A DNA stretch of 64,000 nucleotides. Source: Lachnospiraceae bacterium. Its GTDB lineage: Bacteria; Bacillota; Clostridia; Lachnospirales; Lachnospiraceae. A program made the translations under genes and the position numbers. The number at the start of each line of letters is the position of its first letter. Positions within the stretch are counted from its first letter, which is position 1. This document shows positions 1-8,003 of this stretch, piece after piece. Below the pieces are notes generated by a model that did no database searches, was not told the DNA's origin, and saw nothing but the letters and a program-made list of their open reading frames with translations. The stretch spans positions 50,535 through 114,534 of the forward strand of contig JAGBKB010000081.1 in the NCBI GenBank assembly GCA_017934175.1. The letters run 5' to 3'.

Positions 1-45
1 GAAAAGATGTATTCTGCTATGATACTATCTGAAAACCAACTATTT

Positions 46-74
46 TTGACATATTAGCAAAATTATGATATATT
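46..74 (+). promoter_or_regulatory. sigma-A type promoter for the Rpn-like gene
   Basis: TTGACA at 46-51 is separated by 17 bases from TATATT at 69-74, with a TG one base upstream of the -10 box. The predicted start of transcription is near 81, about 22 bases before the TTG start codon at 103. Confidence 0.6.
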
Positions 75-102
75 ATATTTATTAAATACGGGGAGATATA
101 TT

Positions 103-1005
103 TTGAAACCACAAAAGATTACTATAAAAACTAAAGATAAGGAAATAAAAAGTTTTACTATTGATTCAAAGCATCAAAGGGAAATTGATAAGAAAGTAAA
201 AGAGTCTTATCCGCTGAAGAATGATACATTTATGCTATTTGCACAACATAAAAATTTTTGCCAAGAGTTCCTTAGAGTTATACTTCAAGATAAAAAGTTG
301 GTGGTGTTAGAGAATGATATCCAAAAGAATCTTCCAACTGCTTTTAGCAAAGATGTAATTCTTGATATGTTTTGTAAACTTGGTGATGGTAGCATAGTAA
401 ATGTTGAAATACAGCTAACAGATGAAGAAGGACATGAGCGAAGGATATTTATGTATGCATCAAAGATAAAAAGTTATCTTACTGAAATAGGAACGAAGTA
501 TAAAGATTTAAAAGATATAATAACAATATACCTAACTAAAAATGATATATTCAAAAAAGGTAGTACAGTTTATGAAGTCAAGATGAATGTAGTATCAGAC
601 CAAGGAGAAGACATAAGTCCTTGGAATGCAGGGTTAAAAGTATATTATGTAAATACTGTTGGTCTAACAAATAAAAATATAAATGAGTATTTGCAATTGT
701 TATTAGATAAGACAACATTTAATAGAAAATATAAAGTAACAAGCAAGACTAAAAAAGAATATTACGAAAAAGGAGGACAAAAGATGAGTAAAGAATTAAG
801 GCAAATGATGGATGAAGAACGTGAGGCGGGAAGAAAAGAAGGCATGAAAGAAGGTATAAAAGAAGGTAGAAAAGAAGGAATAAAAGAAGGAATGATGGAG
901 TCATTCATACTTATGGTAAAAAAAGGACTGGTTGAATTGGCTGATGCAGCTAAAGAACTTGGTATGACGAAAAAGGAGTTTAGTAAACTTGCAGGGTTGT
1001 ACTAG
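103..1005 (+). CDS. Rpn-family PD-(D/E)XK nuclease / transposase-like protein
   Basis: This 300-residue protein has the layout of the Rpn (recombination-promoting nuclease, PDDEXK_2) family. A divergent PD-(D/E)XK core is visible as D88 followed by VEIQ at residues 101-104, where E102 and Q104 take the E-x-K/Q position; the family cleaves DNA. The C-terminus carries a run of K-E-G triplets (residues about 243-265) encoded by near-identical 12-base units, which is typical of this family and prone to slippage. Translation starts at TTG 103, because GGGGAG at 90-95 is 7 bases upstream and no ATG lies nearby. A strong hairpin terminator follows. The gene stands alone at the edge of the McrBC region, which fits a mobile or defence-associated cargo gene. 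The family call is firm; the biological role is not. Confidence 0.8.
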   Translation: MKPQKITIKTKDKEIKSFTIDSKHQREIDKKVKESYPLKNDTFMLFAQHKNFCQEFLRVILQDKKLVVLENDIQKNLPTAFSKDVILDMFCKLGDGSIVNVEIQLTDEEGHERRIFMYASKIKSYLTEIGTKYKDLKDIITIYLTKNDIFKKGSTVYEVKMNVVSDQGEDISPWNAGLKVYYVNTVGLTNKNINEYLQLLLDKTTFNRKYKVTSKTKKEYYEKGGQKMSKELRQMMDEEREAGRKEGMKEGIKEGRKEGIKEGMMESFILMVKKGLVELADAAKELGMTKKEFSKLAGLY

Positions 1006-1050
1006 AGAGATGAATAAAGAGTGCGAAAATAAAACCATAAATTATTGATG

Positions 1051-1082
1051 AATTAGTGTGCGATAAGCACACTAATTTATTT
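1051..1082 (+). terminator. Rho-independent terminator after the Rpn-like gene
   Basis: A perfect 11-bp stem, AATTAGTGTGC at 1051-1061 with GCACACTAATT at 1067-1077, has a 5-base loop and is followed by a T-rich stretch. It separates the Rpn-like gene from the McrBC operon. Confidence 0.75.
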
Positions 1083-1140
1083 ATTGTTACAACATAGAAT
1101 TTGATAAATTTTTAACATATTAAATAATCAAACAAAAAAA

Positions 1141-1191
1141 GGAGGTAAAGTAATATATTAATTAACTATTTGATTAATATATCACAAAATG
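1141..1191 (+). promoter_or_regulatory. Distant Shine-Dalgarno and hairpin before mcrB start
   Basis: A strong GGAGG lies at 1141-1145, but the first usable start codon is ATG 1189, because in-frame stops occur at 1159 and 1171. Between them is a perfect 10-bp inverted repeat, ATATATTAAT at 1153-1162 and ATTAATATAT at 1173-1182. If it folds, the Shine-Dalgarno is brought to about 13 unpaired bases from the ATG. The arms contain only A and T, so stability is uncertain. Confidence 0.4.
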
Positions 1192-3345
1192 ATTATGGCT
1201 ATGTATGATTGGATACCATTTTATAAAGAATTGGCGGATATCTTGTTACAAATGTATATTACATCTAACAAAAGTAGACAATGGTTTATAAATTTTTTAA
1301 ATGGATGTGTAAATAGCATTGGTGAAATTAGCTTACCACATAATGGAACAACTATAACAACTGATTGTGATGCAATTACTTTTTTTCTATGGCTACACAA
1401 TTATGGGATTGATAAAATAAAAAAAATATTAACTAATGCAAAGCAAGTGTTTAAATTACAAAGCAATATTCCAACTGATTATAGTGGAATACCAGGGACC
1501 AATCCAAGGAATGTAGTTCCAATAGATTTATCAAAAACGAAAGAAGTTGATATGATGTGGGACTTATTTGAGTCTGCAATGAATTATCCAAACGATATAC
1601 CGCTATTTGAAAATAATTTTGATAAAGTGAATAAAATAAGTGGACCAACAGGAAAAAAAATAAAATCAATTTCTGGAGCATTGTTTATGATAAGACCAGA
1701 TGTTTTTTGCCCACTATGCGGAAATATGTTAAATTATATTAACCAAAATATTCAAAATAAAATTGAGACGCCTAATAATGCACAAGAATATATGAATTTA
1801 ATTGACAAAGTGAAAACAGAAATTATAAATAATAATAGCAATAGTATAAATTCATTTGCACAATTGAGTTATGAAAGTACTACTAATGCTAAAAAATATT
1901 CGAATAATAGTTTGAGTGGGGGAATTGTTAATATGGAGAGTTATAAAAAAATGTTGTTTGAAAATAAAAATGTAATATTATGTGGACCTCCAGGTACTGG
2001 GAAAACATATAATGCAGTTCATCTTGCAGTTGCAATGATAAAAGACGAATATAAAATAGATGAAAAATTTAATGTTATAGATGATAAAGGAAATCAAGTT
2101 AGTCATGATGATTTGTTAAGAGAATTCAATAACGAATTGTCAAATAATGATAATGGACATATACAATTTATTACTTTTCACCAGTCATATGGCTATGAAG
2201 AATTTATAGAGGGGATAAAGCCAGTTATCACTGAAGAAGAAAATGTTATTTACAAAATTGAAGATGGAATTTTTAAAGAGTTTTGTGAAAGGACCAAAGG
2301 TGTTGATATTTTTGAGCAACAATATCAGAATCTTTTAAGTGATGTGGATAATGGAAATTATAATGGTATAAGTGGTATGAAAGATATTACTTGCAGTTCT
2401 TCTATAATAATTTTACAAAGAAACAGTAAAGATAATTTTAATTTTCAAACTAAAAACGAATATGATAAAAATAAAAAAATTGATGCAAGCATGAATACAT
2501 ATCGCTCTTCTGGAACAATAACAAAAGAAAAATTGAAAATAGTTTATAATGGTGGAAAGCTAGACTATCATCAAACATATTACAAAGCAGTTGTTGAGTA
2601 TATGAAAACCTTGACAAAGAATAATGTATTAAATAGCACTATTGTGGAAGAAAGTTCAAAGAAAAAAAGAGTTGACAATTATGTTTTCATAATTGATGAA
2701 ATAAATAGAGGGAATATTTCAAAAATTTTTGGGGAACTAATTACTCTAATTGAAAAGACAAAAAGAAATGGCGCGGCAGAAGAAATGTCTGTTATGTTGC
2801 CATATAGTAAGTTTACTTTTTCGGTACCTAATAATGTATATATCATTGGTACAATGAATACTGCAGATAGGTCAATTTCACTTATAGATACTGCTTTAAG
2901 ACGAAGATTTAAATTTATTGAAATGATGCCAAATCCTGATTTAATAGATACGAAAGAAATTAAATCTAAAGACGGAAAAACAATAAATATTAATTATATT
3001 TTGGAAACAATGAATAAAAGAATAGAATATTTGTTTGATAGAGAACATACTATAGGTCACTCTTATTTCATTAAAATTAAAAATATTAGTGATTTAGATA
3101 ATGTTATGAGAAATGAAATTATACCATTGCTTCAGGAATATTTTTATGAGGATTATAAAAAAATTAGAATGATACTGGGAGATAATCAAAAGGAAGATGA
3201 TATAAAAGTATTTATTAAAGAAATAGATGAAAAAGAAAAGCTATTTGGAGAGGAAGGAATAGATTTTATTGATGAAGAAAAACAAATGTATGAAATAAAT
3301 GATGAGCAATTTACAGATTATGATTTCTATAAATATTTGCAGTAA
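1189..3345 (+). CDS. mcrB: McrB-like AAA+ NTPase of a type IV restriction system
   Basis: This 718-residue protein is the motor subunit of an McrBC-type modification-dependent restriction system. McrB proteins recognise modified DNA through a variable N-terminal domain and hydrolyse GTP to drive cleavage by McrC. Visible motifs are Walker A GPPGTGKT at about 266-273, Walker B IIDEIN at about 500-505, GTMNTADRS at about 554 and a DTALRRRF arginine-finger/sensor region at about 567. All are characteristic of the McrB AAA+ domain. The first 250 residues are unlike anything I can name and presumably form the DNA-recognition part. They contain a CPLC pair near residue 174. The region between Walker A and Walker B is unusually long. 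The start has no nearby Shine-Dalgarno (see the hairpin entry). The mcrC partner follows after 15 bases. Confidence 0.9.
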   Translation: MIMAMYDWIPFYKELADILLQMYITSNKSRQWFINFLNGCVNSIGEISLPHNGTTITTDCDAITFFLWLHNYGIDKIKKILTNAKQVFKLQSNIPTDYSGIPGTNPRNVVPIDLSKTKEVDMMWDLFESAMNYPNDIPLFENNFDKVNKISGPTGKKIKSISGALFMIRPDVFCPLCGNMLNYINQNIQNKIETPNNAQEYMNLIDKVKTEIINNNSNSINSFAQLSYESTTNAKKYSNNSLSGGIVNMESYKKMLFENKNVILCGPPGTGKTYNAVHLAVAMIKDEYKIDEKFNVIDDKGNQVSHDDLLREFNNELSNNDNGHIQFITFHQSYGYEEFIEGIKPVITEEENVIYKIEDGIFKEFCERTKGVDIFEQQYQNLLSDVDNGNYNGISGMKDITCSSSIIILQRNSKDNFNFQTKNEYDKNKKIDASMNTYRSSGTITKEKLKIVYNGGKLDYHQTYYKAVVEYMKTLTKNNVLNSTIVEESSKKKRVDNYVFIIDEINRGNISKIFGELITLIEKTKRNGAAEEMSVMLPYSKFTFSVPNNVYIIGTMNTADRSISLIDTALRRRFKFIEMMPNPDLIDTKEIKSKDGKTININYILETMNKRIEYLFDREHTIGHSYFIKIKNISDLDNVMRNEIIPLLQEYFYEDYKKIRMILGDNQKEDDIKVFIKEIDEKEKLFGEEGIDFIDEEKQMYEINDEQFTDYDFYKYLQ

Positions 3346-3360
3346 TATAAGGTTTATAAA

Positions 3361-4761
3361 ATGAAGAGAAAGTGTATAACAGTACAAGAGTACAAAAAAA
3401 TTGTATTGAGCCCAGGTGATAAAGAGGGTGATAATGACAACAAAAAACTTTTTGATGAGTTATGTCAATTTGTAGATGACTTTACTGGTGCAAAAAATGT
3501 TGAAGATGATGTTTCTTTGTTTATAAAAAAAGGAAAAGATAAACAAGGAACATTTGTTCAAATAACGAATTATGTTGGGTTAATACAATTGCCTAATGGA
3601 CACCAAATAGATATATTACCCAAGATTTATTTTACAAATAGTGTAGAAAATAATTCATATGATATAACAAACAAGTATAGTTATGTTGATGTAAATCAAA
3701 AAGAAAGTGATGATATTAAAATAACTAAAAAAATATTTGTAGATATGTTTTGTACTTTAAAAAATATAAAAAAAGCTAAAGTATTAAGAAATGGTGATTT
3801 AGAAGTAAAAAATAAACCAATTTTTGAAATTTATATATCTATGTTTCTTAGCAGTTTAAATGAGTTGATAAAAAAAGGTTTAAGATCTATTTATTTGAAT
3901 AAATTGGAGAATGTATCATTTTTTAAAGGAAAATTAATGATTAACCAACATATCAAACATAATATTGTTCACAAAGAAAAATTTTACACTCAGTTTGATG
4001 AGTTTTCATATAATCGGGTAGAAAATAGGTTATTAAAAAGTACTTTGGTGAAATTGCTAAAAATCTCAAAAGATGCAAAAAATATACAGAACATAAAAGA
4101 GGATCTTGTATTTTTTGATTTGGTTGACACTTCTATAAATTATAAAAATGATTTTAAAAAAGTAATGATTGATAAAAGTACAAAGGAATATGATGAATTA
4201 TTAAAGTGGGCTGAAGTATTTTTGGATAATAAATCTTTTATCACTTTTTCTGGTTCTCATGGGGCTAAAGCTTTATTATATAAAATGAATGATTTGTTCG
4301 AATCATATGTAGCAAAGAGAATCAGAAATGTTTTTGGTGATACTTATGAAATAAAAACACAATCAACAAGTAAAAAATTATTTGATAACCCACAGAAATT
4401 CACTTTAAGGCCTGATATTGTTTTAAGGGATAAATTTAATAATACTATTATAATGGACACAAAGTGGAAAAAGTTGATAAATGATGAAAGAAAAAACTAT
4501 GGTATTTCACAAATGGATATGTATCAAATGTTTGCATATTCTATAAGACATGCATGTGGTAATGCTAATAAGTTGCCGAAGGTGTATTTACTATACCCAT
4601 CAAATAGTTTAGAGAGGGTTAATAAAAATTACCTATCAAGCACAAAATGCGGAGATGTAAACATAGAAACTTTTATGATTAACTTTACTGACGAAAAGCC
4701 TTATATAGACAATAGTTTAAAAGAACTGAAAGAAAAAATCTCAAAATCTAAAAATGAATAA
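3361..4761 (+). CDS. mcrC: McrC-like nuclease subunit of a type IV restriction system
   Basis: This 466-residue protein pairs with the upstream McrB-like NTPase. McrC proteins carry the PD-(D/E)XK nuclease that cuts DNA once McrB translocates. Here the active-site pattern is P351-D352 followed by D366-T-K368 in the C-terminal third, preceded by the N-terminal DUF-type region (about residues 50-170) that binds the McrB ring in the family. Length and motif position match the McrC/LlaJI.R-like group. The ATG at 3361 lies 15 bases after the mcrB stop, with only a weak purine-rich site, so translation is probably coupled to mcrB. No terminator is evident immediately downstream. The pair looks intact and therefore probably active against modified phage DNA, but substrate specificity cannot be read from the sequence. 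Confidence 0.88.
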   Translation: MKRKCITVQEYKKIVLSPGDKEGDNDNKKLFDELCQFVDDFTGAKNVEDDVSLFIKKGKDKQGTFVQITNYVGLIQLPNGHQIDILPKIYFTNSVENNSYDITNKYSYVDVNQKESDDIKITKKIFVDMFCTLKNIKKAKVLRNGDLEVKNKPIFEIYISMFLSSLNELIKKGLRSIYLNKLENVSFFKGKLMINQHIKHNIVHKEKFYTQFDEFSYNRVENRLLKSTLVKLLKISKDAKNIQNIKEDLVFFDLVDTSINYKNDFKKVMIDKSTKEYDELLKWAEVFLDNKSFITFSGSHGAKALLYKMNDLFESYVAKRIRNVFGDTYEIKTQSTSKKLFDNPQKFTLRPDIVLRDKFNNTIIMDTKWKKLINDERKNYGISQMDMYQMFAYSIRHACGNANKLPKVYLLYPSNSLERVNKNYLSSTKCGDVNIETFMINFTDEKPYIDNSLKELKEKISKSKNE

Positions 4762-4811
4762 TTAAAGATATGGTTTTTATTTGTCATTTTTAATAATAAA
4801 AAAAAGCGAAA

Positions 4812-4845
4812 TGTACAAATTTTTGTACACATAAAATGTTATAAT
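4812..4845 (+). promoter_or_regulatory. Promoter-like element with overlapping palindrome
   Basis: An extended -10 element (TG at 4837-4838, then TATAAT at 4840-4845) is preceded by a 7-bp inverted repeat, TGTACAA at 4812-4818 and TTGTACA at 4823-4829, covering the place of the -35 box. The palindrome could be an operator. Nothing beyond position and symmetry supports that. Confidence 0.3.
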
Positions 4846-4964
4846 TTTCTCATAGTTAAGGTTATAAAAAAATAAGCATATAAGGGCTTGTATAACTCGC
4901 TCTTACGATAGAAATGTAGAGGTGAAACCTATGAGCTATATGTGTAAAAAAGGTGAAAAGAAGT

Positions 4965-5401
4965 ATGCCAAAAATGATTAAGTGTCCTAAGTGTCAAACA
5001 GAATTTGAGATTGATGAGAATTATTATCTTGACATTGTTCAACAGGTGAAGAATGAGGAATTTGAGAAAGAACTTGCAAGTAGACTTGCAGAGGTTAAAG
5101 CCACAAATGAACTTGCAATAAAAAATAGGGAACAGGAACTTGTTAATAAGTATAATCGAGAGCTTGCTGAACTAAGAAACGAAAAAGAAGCAGAGATTAT
5201 AAGATTAAATGGTGACTTAAAGAATAAAGATATAGAACTAGAGCAGGCGAGTATCTTACAAAGGCAAATAACCTTTTGGTTGACTTAGAACTTACAAAGG
5301 TTGCAAAAAAGAATCCAACATTAAAGAGTATGATGATAGAGCAAGGTGTTGCAACTGAAGATGACTTTAAGAGAAAAAAGTCTAAAAAGGAAGGTGAATA
5401 A
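4965..5401 (+). pseudogene. Decayed DUF2130-type gene remnant
   Basis: The ATG at 4965 begins a zinc-finger-like stretch (CPKC at residues 7-10) followed by a charged coiled coil, which is the N-terminal part of DUF2130 proteins. Those are normally several hundred residues long, but this frame stops at 5288 after about 107 residues. In another frame, from about 5249 to the stop at 5399-5401, a plausible coding remnant of about 50 residues continues, containing KKNPTLKSMM and ending in a lysine-rich tail. I read this as a gene that lost its central part and suffered a frame change. A second, 16-residue reading frame (4931-4981) with its own AGGTG site overlaps the start. It could be a leader peptide or chance. 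Translation of the remnant may still occur, since AAGGTG lies 9 bases before the ATG. Confidence 0.55.
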
Positions 5402-5714
5402 TAAAAAATAGAGGGTCTTACCCTATATTTAAATGCACGGTTAGATTTTTAAGGAATGTTTTAGCATTATCATCAAGTTTATATGGAAGTAGTCGATAAC
5501 CCCAATTCATTGAAGAAACAACATAAATTATATTGAAAGAGTTAAGGGACATAATAAATATAAAAAAATCTAGTGAAAATGCATATGCGAGTGTAATATG
5601 CATTTTTTGTATATTGTATATTGTATACTTGTGGTAAATTAGAATTAGTGAACATAATGGCAAGATGTGAAAAGAGATGATGATTTGTGAAGAATGTGAG
5701 AGAAAGGAGCAGTT
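5402..5714. other. Gap without a convincing gene
   Basis: This stretch sits between the DUF2130 remnant and the next gene. A small stem AGGGT/ACCCT at about 5412-5424 could end transcription of the remnant. On the - strand the last 45 residues of an open frame ending at 5418 look protein-like (containing YRLLPYKLDDN) and may be the 3' scar of a lost gene or insertion element, but I cannot assign it. The rest is AT-rich with no clear signal except the AAAGGAG ribosome site at 5702-5708 for the next gene. Confidence 0.3.
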
Positions 5715-6545
5715 ATGAAAAAAGAAGATATTAAAGAAATAAGAAAAGTATATGATGAAACATCTTTAAAAGATGAAGAAATTGATGAATTGAGTAATTA
5801 TTACAAACAAAAAGCAAAACAAATAATTGATGGCAGAAAAAAAAGAGAAAAAGAAACAGGGGAGCATTTTGAGGCTAAGTATAAAATGTATATATTGCCA
5901 CACAAAAGTTTTGTATCGGAGTATGAGTGTTATGGACATGGTAAGTTAAGTGGGAAGAGATACTGTTTTAAAATGGATTCATACAAAAATGCTATTTTGC
6001 TGAACATTGAAGAAGTAATTAATTGTATTGCTGACTGCGCAAATGAATATTGCAATTGGCGGTTTAAAGTGATGCCAGAAGATGAGTTTTTAAAGGAATA
6101 TGAAGAATATAAAAAAGTACATTTAAAAGACTTAGAGAAAAGTCATTTTGTTTATGGGTTTAATGGTGCACATATTGATGTAGATAATATACTCAAGCAA
6201 CCTAAACGAAAAAGATGTTGTCAGTGGGGGTGTTTAATTAGAAGTTATTATGGAGATTATGGGATTTTTGGAGAACCAATATGTGCAATACCATATTATT
6301 CATTATGTTGTGATAGGGCAGGACATACAAGTGCAATCATAGATTATAAAAAAACTAATGAAGGTATAGTGTTTGAGACAATGAACTCAATTTATGAAGT
6401 AAAAGAGATTAAAGATTTTGAGTATATAAATCAGTTGGAAGAGTTTGACAAATACAAAAAAAGTAAATTTTACAATGATTTATTCAAATTTGTAGAAGAT
6501 GAAGAAAACAAAATAATGAATAACATTATGGAATTATGGAAGTAA
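5715..6545 (+). CDS. Unrecognised cysteine-rich cytoplasmic protein
   Basis: I do not recognise this 276-residue protein. It has no signal peptide or membrane segment. The N-terminal 50 residues are charged and probably helical. The middle and C-terminal parts contain 11 cysteines, including two CC pairs (RKRCCQWGC near residue 170 and SLCCDRAGH near 200) together with histidines, which suggests metal binding or a structural zinc site. The ATG at 5715 follows AAAGGAG by 6 bases, so the gene is probably expressed. It lies at the end of the accessory region that begins with the Rpn-like gene and McrBC, so it could be a further defence or mobile-element cargo gene. That is inferred from position only. 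Confidence 0.6.
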   Translation: MKKEDIKEIRKVYDETSLKDEEIDELSNYYKQKAKQIIDGRKKREKETGEHFEAKYKMYILPHKSFVSEYECYGHGKLSGKRYCFKMDSYKNAILLNIEEVINCIADCANEYCNWRFKVMPEDEFLKEYEEYKKVHLKDLEKSHFVYGFNGAHIDVDNILKQPKRKRCCQWGCLIRSYYGDYGIFGEPICAIPYYSLCCDRAGHTSAIIDYKKTNEGIVFETMNSIYEVKEIKDFEYINQLEEFDKYKKSKFYNDLFKFVEDEENKIMNNIMELWK

Positions 6546-6731
6546 TAGAAAAAGAAACTGCATATGAATTGTATAAAAATTATAATACTTTAATAAAAAC
6601 GGGATTGACATCTGTATAAGTAAATGTATTGACAAAATCATTAAAAAGTTGCAAGATATAAATTAGTATAATTTGGCATATATCATAGAGTCAAAATTAT
6701 AAACGTAGTTAATAAAGAAGGAGAGACAATT

Positions 6732-7034
6732 ATGGAAATTATTGTTACGAACGACAATTTTGAAAGTGAAGTTTTAAAATCTGATAAACCTGTTCTTGCA
6801 GATTTTTTTGCTACTTGGTGTGGACCTTGTACTGCTCTTGCGCCAATTATAAAAGAAATCGCTGAAGAGAGAGCAGATATAAAGGTAGTAAAGATAGATG
6901 TAGATAAAAATATGGAACTTGCGAGTAAATTTAAAGTAATGTCTATACCTACTATTATAATATTTAAAAATGGTGAAGCAGTTAATAGGACTATGGGGTT
7001 ACAACCAAAAGAAAAGATTTTGGAATTATTGTAA
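6732..7034 (+). CDS. trxA: Thioredoxin
   Basis: This 100-residue cytoplasmic protein is a thioredoxin: the active-site motif WCGPC (Cys30, Cys33) follows the usual DFFATW strand, and the cis-proline segment SIPT appears near residue 75. It reduces protein disulphides with electrons from thioredoxin reductase, which is not in this window. Length matches the family. The ATG at 6732 is preceded by AAGGAG at 6718-6723. The reductase is often adjacent in Clostridia, but here the next gene is a DUF554 membrane protein. A TATAAT at 6667-6672 may be its promoter, although the -35 region is poor. A TTGACA at 6629-6634 is too far away for standard spacing. Confidence 0.95.
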   Translation: MEIIVTNDNFESEVLKSDKPVLADFFATWCGPCTALAPIIKEIAEERADIKVVKIDVDKNMELASKFKVMSIPTIIIFKNGEAVNRTMGLQPKEKILELL

Positions 7035-7093
7035 TTTGGTGTAATTTGGCTAATAGAAAATATGTATTTATGCTCTAACTTTGTGGAGAGATT

Positions 7094-7768
7094 ATGATTG
7101 GAGTGCTAGTAAATGTTGTTGCTATACTTGTAGGTGCTATAATTGGTGTACTTTTTAATAAAGTTTTGTCAGAAAAGATAACATCTGCTGTTATGATGTC
7201 ACTTGGGATAGTGACTTTTATAATTGGAATTAAAACAGCACTTAAGATTCAAAATGAGTTATTATTGACACTATCAGTAGCAATAGGAACTATAATAGAC
7301 ATAGATAAATATGTAAATGATTTAGGAGAGTTCTTTAAAAAATCATTTGCAAAGAATGCAAATGATTCACGTTTCGCAGAAGCATTTGCATCAGCGAGTA
7401 TTCTTTTTGCTGTTGGTGCTATGTCGGTGCTTGGCAGTATAGAAGCAGGACTAAATCATGACTATAGTGTTTTATTTTTAAAATCGACTCTTGACTTTTG
7501 TGCTGCACTTATTTATGGCTCAACACTTGGTATAGGAGTTGCATTTTCTTCATTTACTATTTTAGTATTTGAGGGACTTATTGCATTATTTGCAGGTTCA
7601 CTTACATTTTTGGCAAAAGATGAGTTACTTATGAATGAGTTTTCTGCAGTGGGAAATCTTCTTGTGATGATGATTGGACTAAATCTTATGGGAGTGACAA
7701 AAGTAAAACTTGCCAATATGTTGCCATCAATAGTAATGGTCGTAGTACTATACAGTTTTATAAAGTGA
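7094..7768 (+). CDS. DUF554 family multi-pass membrane protein
   Basis: This 224-residue protein is almost entirely hydrophobic, with about six to seven membrane segments, and has the start (GVLVNVVAILVGAIIG) and internal glycine-rich helices of the DUF554 (YdfK/YqgA) family. Family members are inner-membrane proteins of unknown transport or regulatory function. The middle contains the typical ASASILFAVGAMSVLGSIE stretch. The ATG at 7094 follows GGAGAG at 7084-7089. It is probably cotranscribed with thioredoxin, 59 bases upstream, since no terminator is visible between them. The gene ends just before the antisense-RNA promoter of the type I toxin locus. Confidence 0.88.
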   Translation: MIGVLVNVVAILVGAIIGVLFNKVLSEKITSAVMMSLGIVTFIIGIKTALKIQNELLLTLSVAIGTIIDIDKYVNDLGEFFKKSFAKNANDSRFAEAFASASILFAVGAMSVLGSIEAGLNHDYSVLFLKSTLDFCAALIYGSTLGIGVAFSSFTILVFEGLIALFAGSLTFLAKDELLMNEFSAVGNLLVMMIGLNLMGVTKVKLANMLPSIVMVVVLYSFIK

Positions 7769-7774
7769 TACATA

Positions 7775-7802
7775 TTGACAAATATCTAAATTATGATATA
7801 AT
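7775..7802 (+). promoter_or_regulatory. Promoter of the putative antisense RNA (RNA II)
   Basis: TTGACA at 7775-7780, a 16-base spacer and TATAAT at 7797-7802 with an upstream TG (extended -10, TGATATAAT) make one of the best promoters in the window. Only a terminator hairpin lies downstream, with no open reading frame, so its product is a short RNA. Confidence 0.7.
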
Positions 7803-7808
7803 GAAGGT

Positions 7809-7860
7809 GAGAAAAAATGTTGCAAAGAAAAAAGCACCTTTCCCAAGGGTGCTTTTTTAA
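7809..7860 (+). ncRNA. Putative type I antitoxin RNA, about 50 nt
   Basis: Transcription from the promoter at 7775-7802 should start near G7809 and end at the hairpin 7828-7858. The first 16 bases (7809-7824) nearly repeat 7939-7955, the complement of the toxin start region. The RNA can therefore pair with toxin codons 1-6, leaving one bulged base, and its 3' half is fully complementary to the 3' end of the toxin mRNA because both share the terminator. This is the architecture known for the pAD1 par system (RNA II against fst RNA I). Confidence 0.6.
7828..7858. terminator. Bidirectional terminator shared by toxin mRNA and antisense RNA
   Basis: The arms AAAAAAGCACC (7828-7838) and GGTGCTTTTTT (7848-7858) form an 11-bp stem around a 9-base loop. 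The outer A/T tracts give a U-run in both directions, so the hairpin can end the + strand short RNA and the - strand toxin transcript. Confidence 0.75.
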
Positions 7861-7863
7861 TAA

Positions 7864-7956
7864 CTAGTTAAAGTGGTTATTAAGCCACATGCAGATATAG
7901 TAAGCAATTATGCTTGCAACTATACCAACAACTATTTCGAGAAAAAAGTGTTGCAT
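7864..7956 (-). CDS. Fst-like type I toxin peptide, 30 residues
   Basis: On the - strand ATG 7956 to TAG 7864 encodes a 30-residue peptide. A short polar start (MQHFF) and an acidic residue are followed by one hydrophobic helix (about residues 8-25, rich in I, V, A, Y) and a polar tail (LNNHFN). Size and design match single-span membrane toxins of type I systems such as Fst; the exact sequence is not one I can name. A strong GGAGG (plus-strand CCTCC at 7962-7966) sits 5 bases before the ATG. Its extended -10 promoter is at 8004-8012, its terminator is the shared hairpin, and a short antisense RNA converges on it. It is too small for ordinary gene finders and is unlikely to be annotated. Confidence 0.65.
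   Translation of the reverse strand: MQHFFLEIVVGIVASIIAYYICMWLNNHFN
7939..7955 (+). repeat. Direct repeat pairing antisense RNA with the toxin start region
   Basis: GAGAAAAAAGTGTTGCA here repeats GAGAAAAAATGTTGCA at 7809-7824 with one extra G. The copy here is the complement of toxin codons 1-6, and the other copy is the 5' end of the antisense RNA. This corresponds to the direct repeats that mediate RNA I-RNA II pairing in par-type loci. Confidence 0.6.
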
Positions 7957-8003
7957 TGAAACCTCCTTTCGTAAATTACTCTACTACTCAGTAGGCAAGA
8001 ACA

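Noticed and set aside
5418..5663. - strand frame of 81 residues
   Set aside because: No ribosome site, and only its last 45 residues look protein-like; at best it is a scar of a lost gene.
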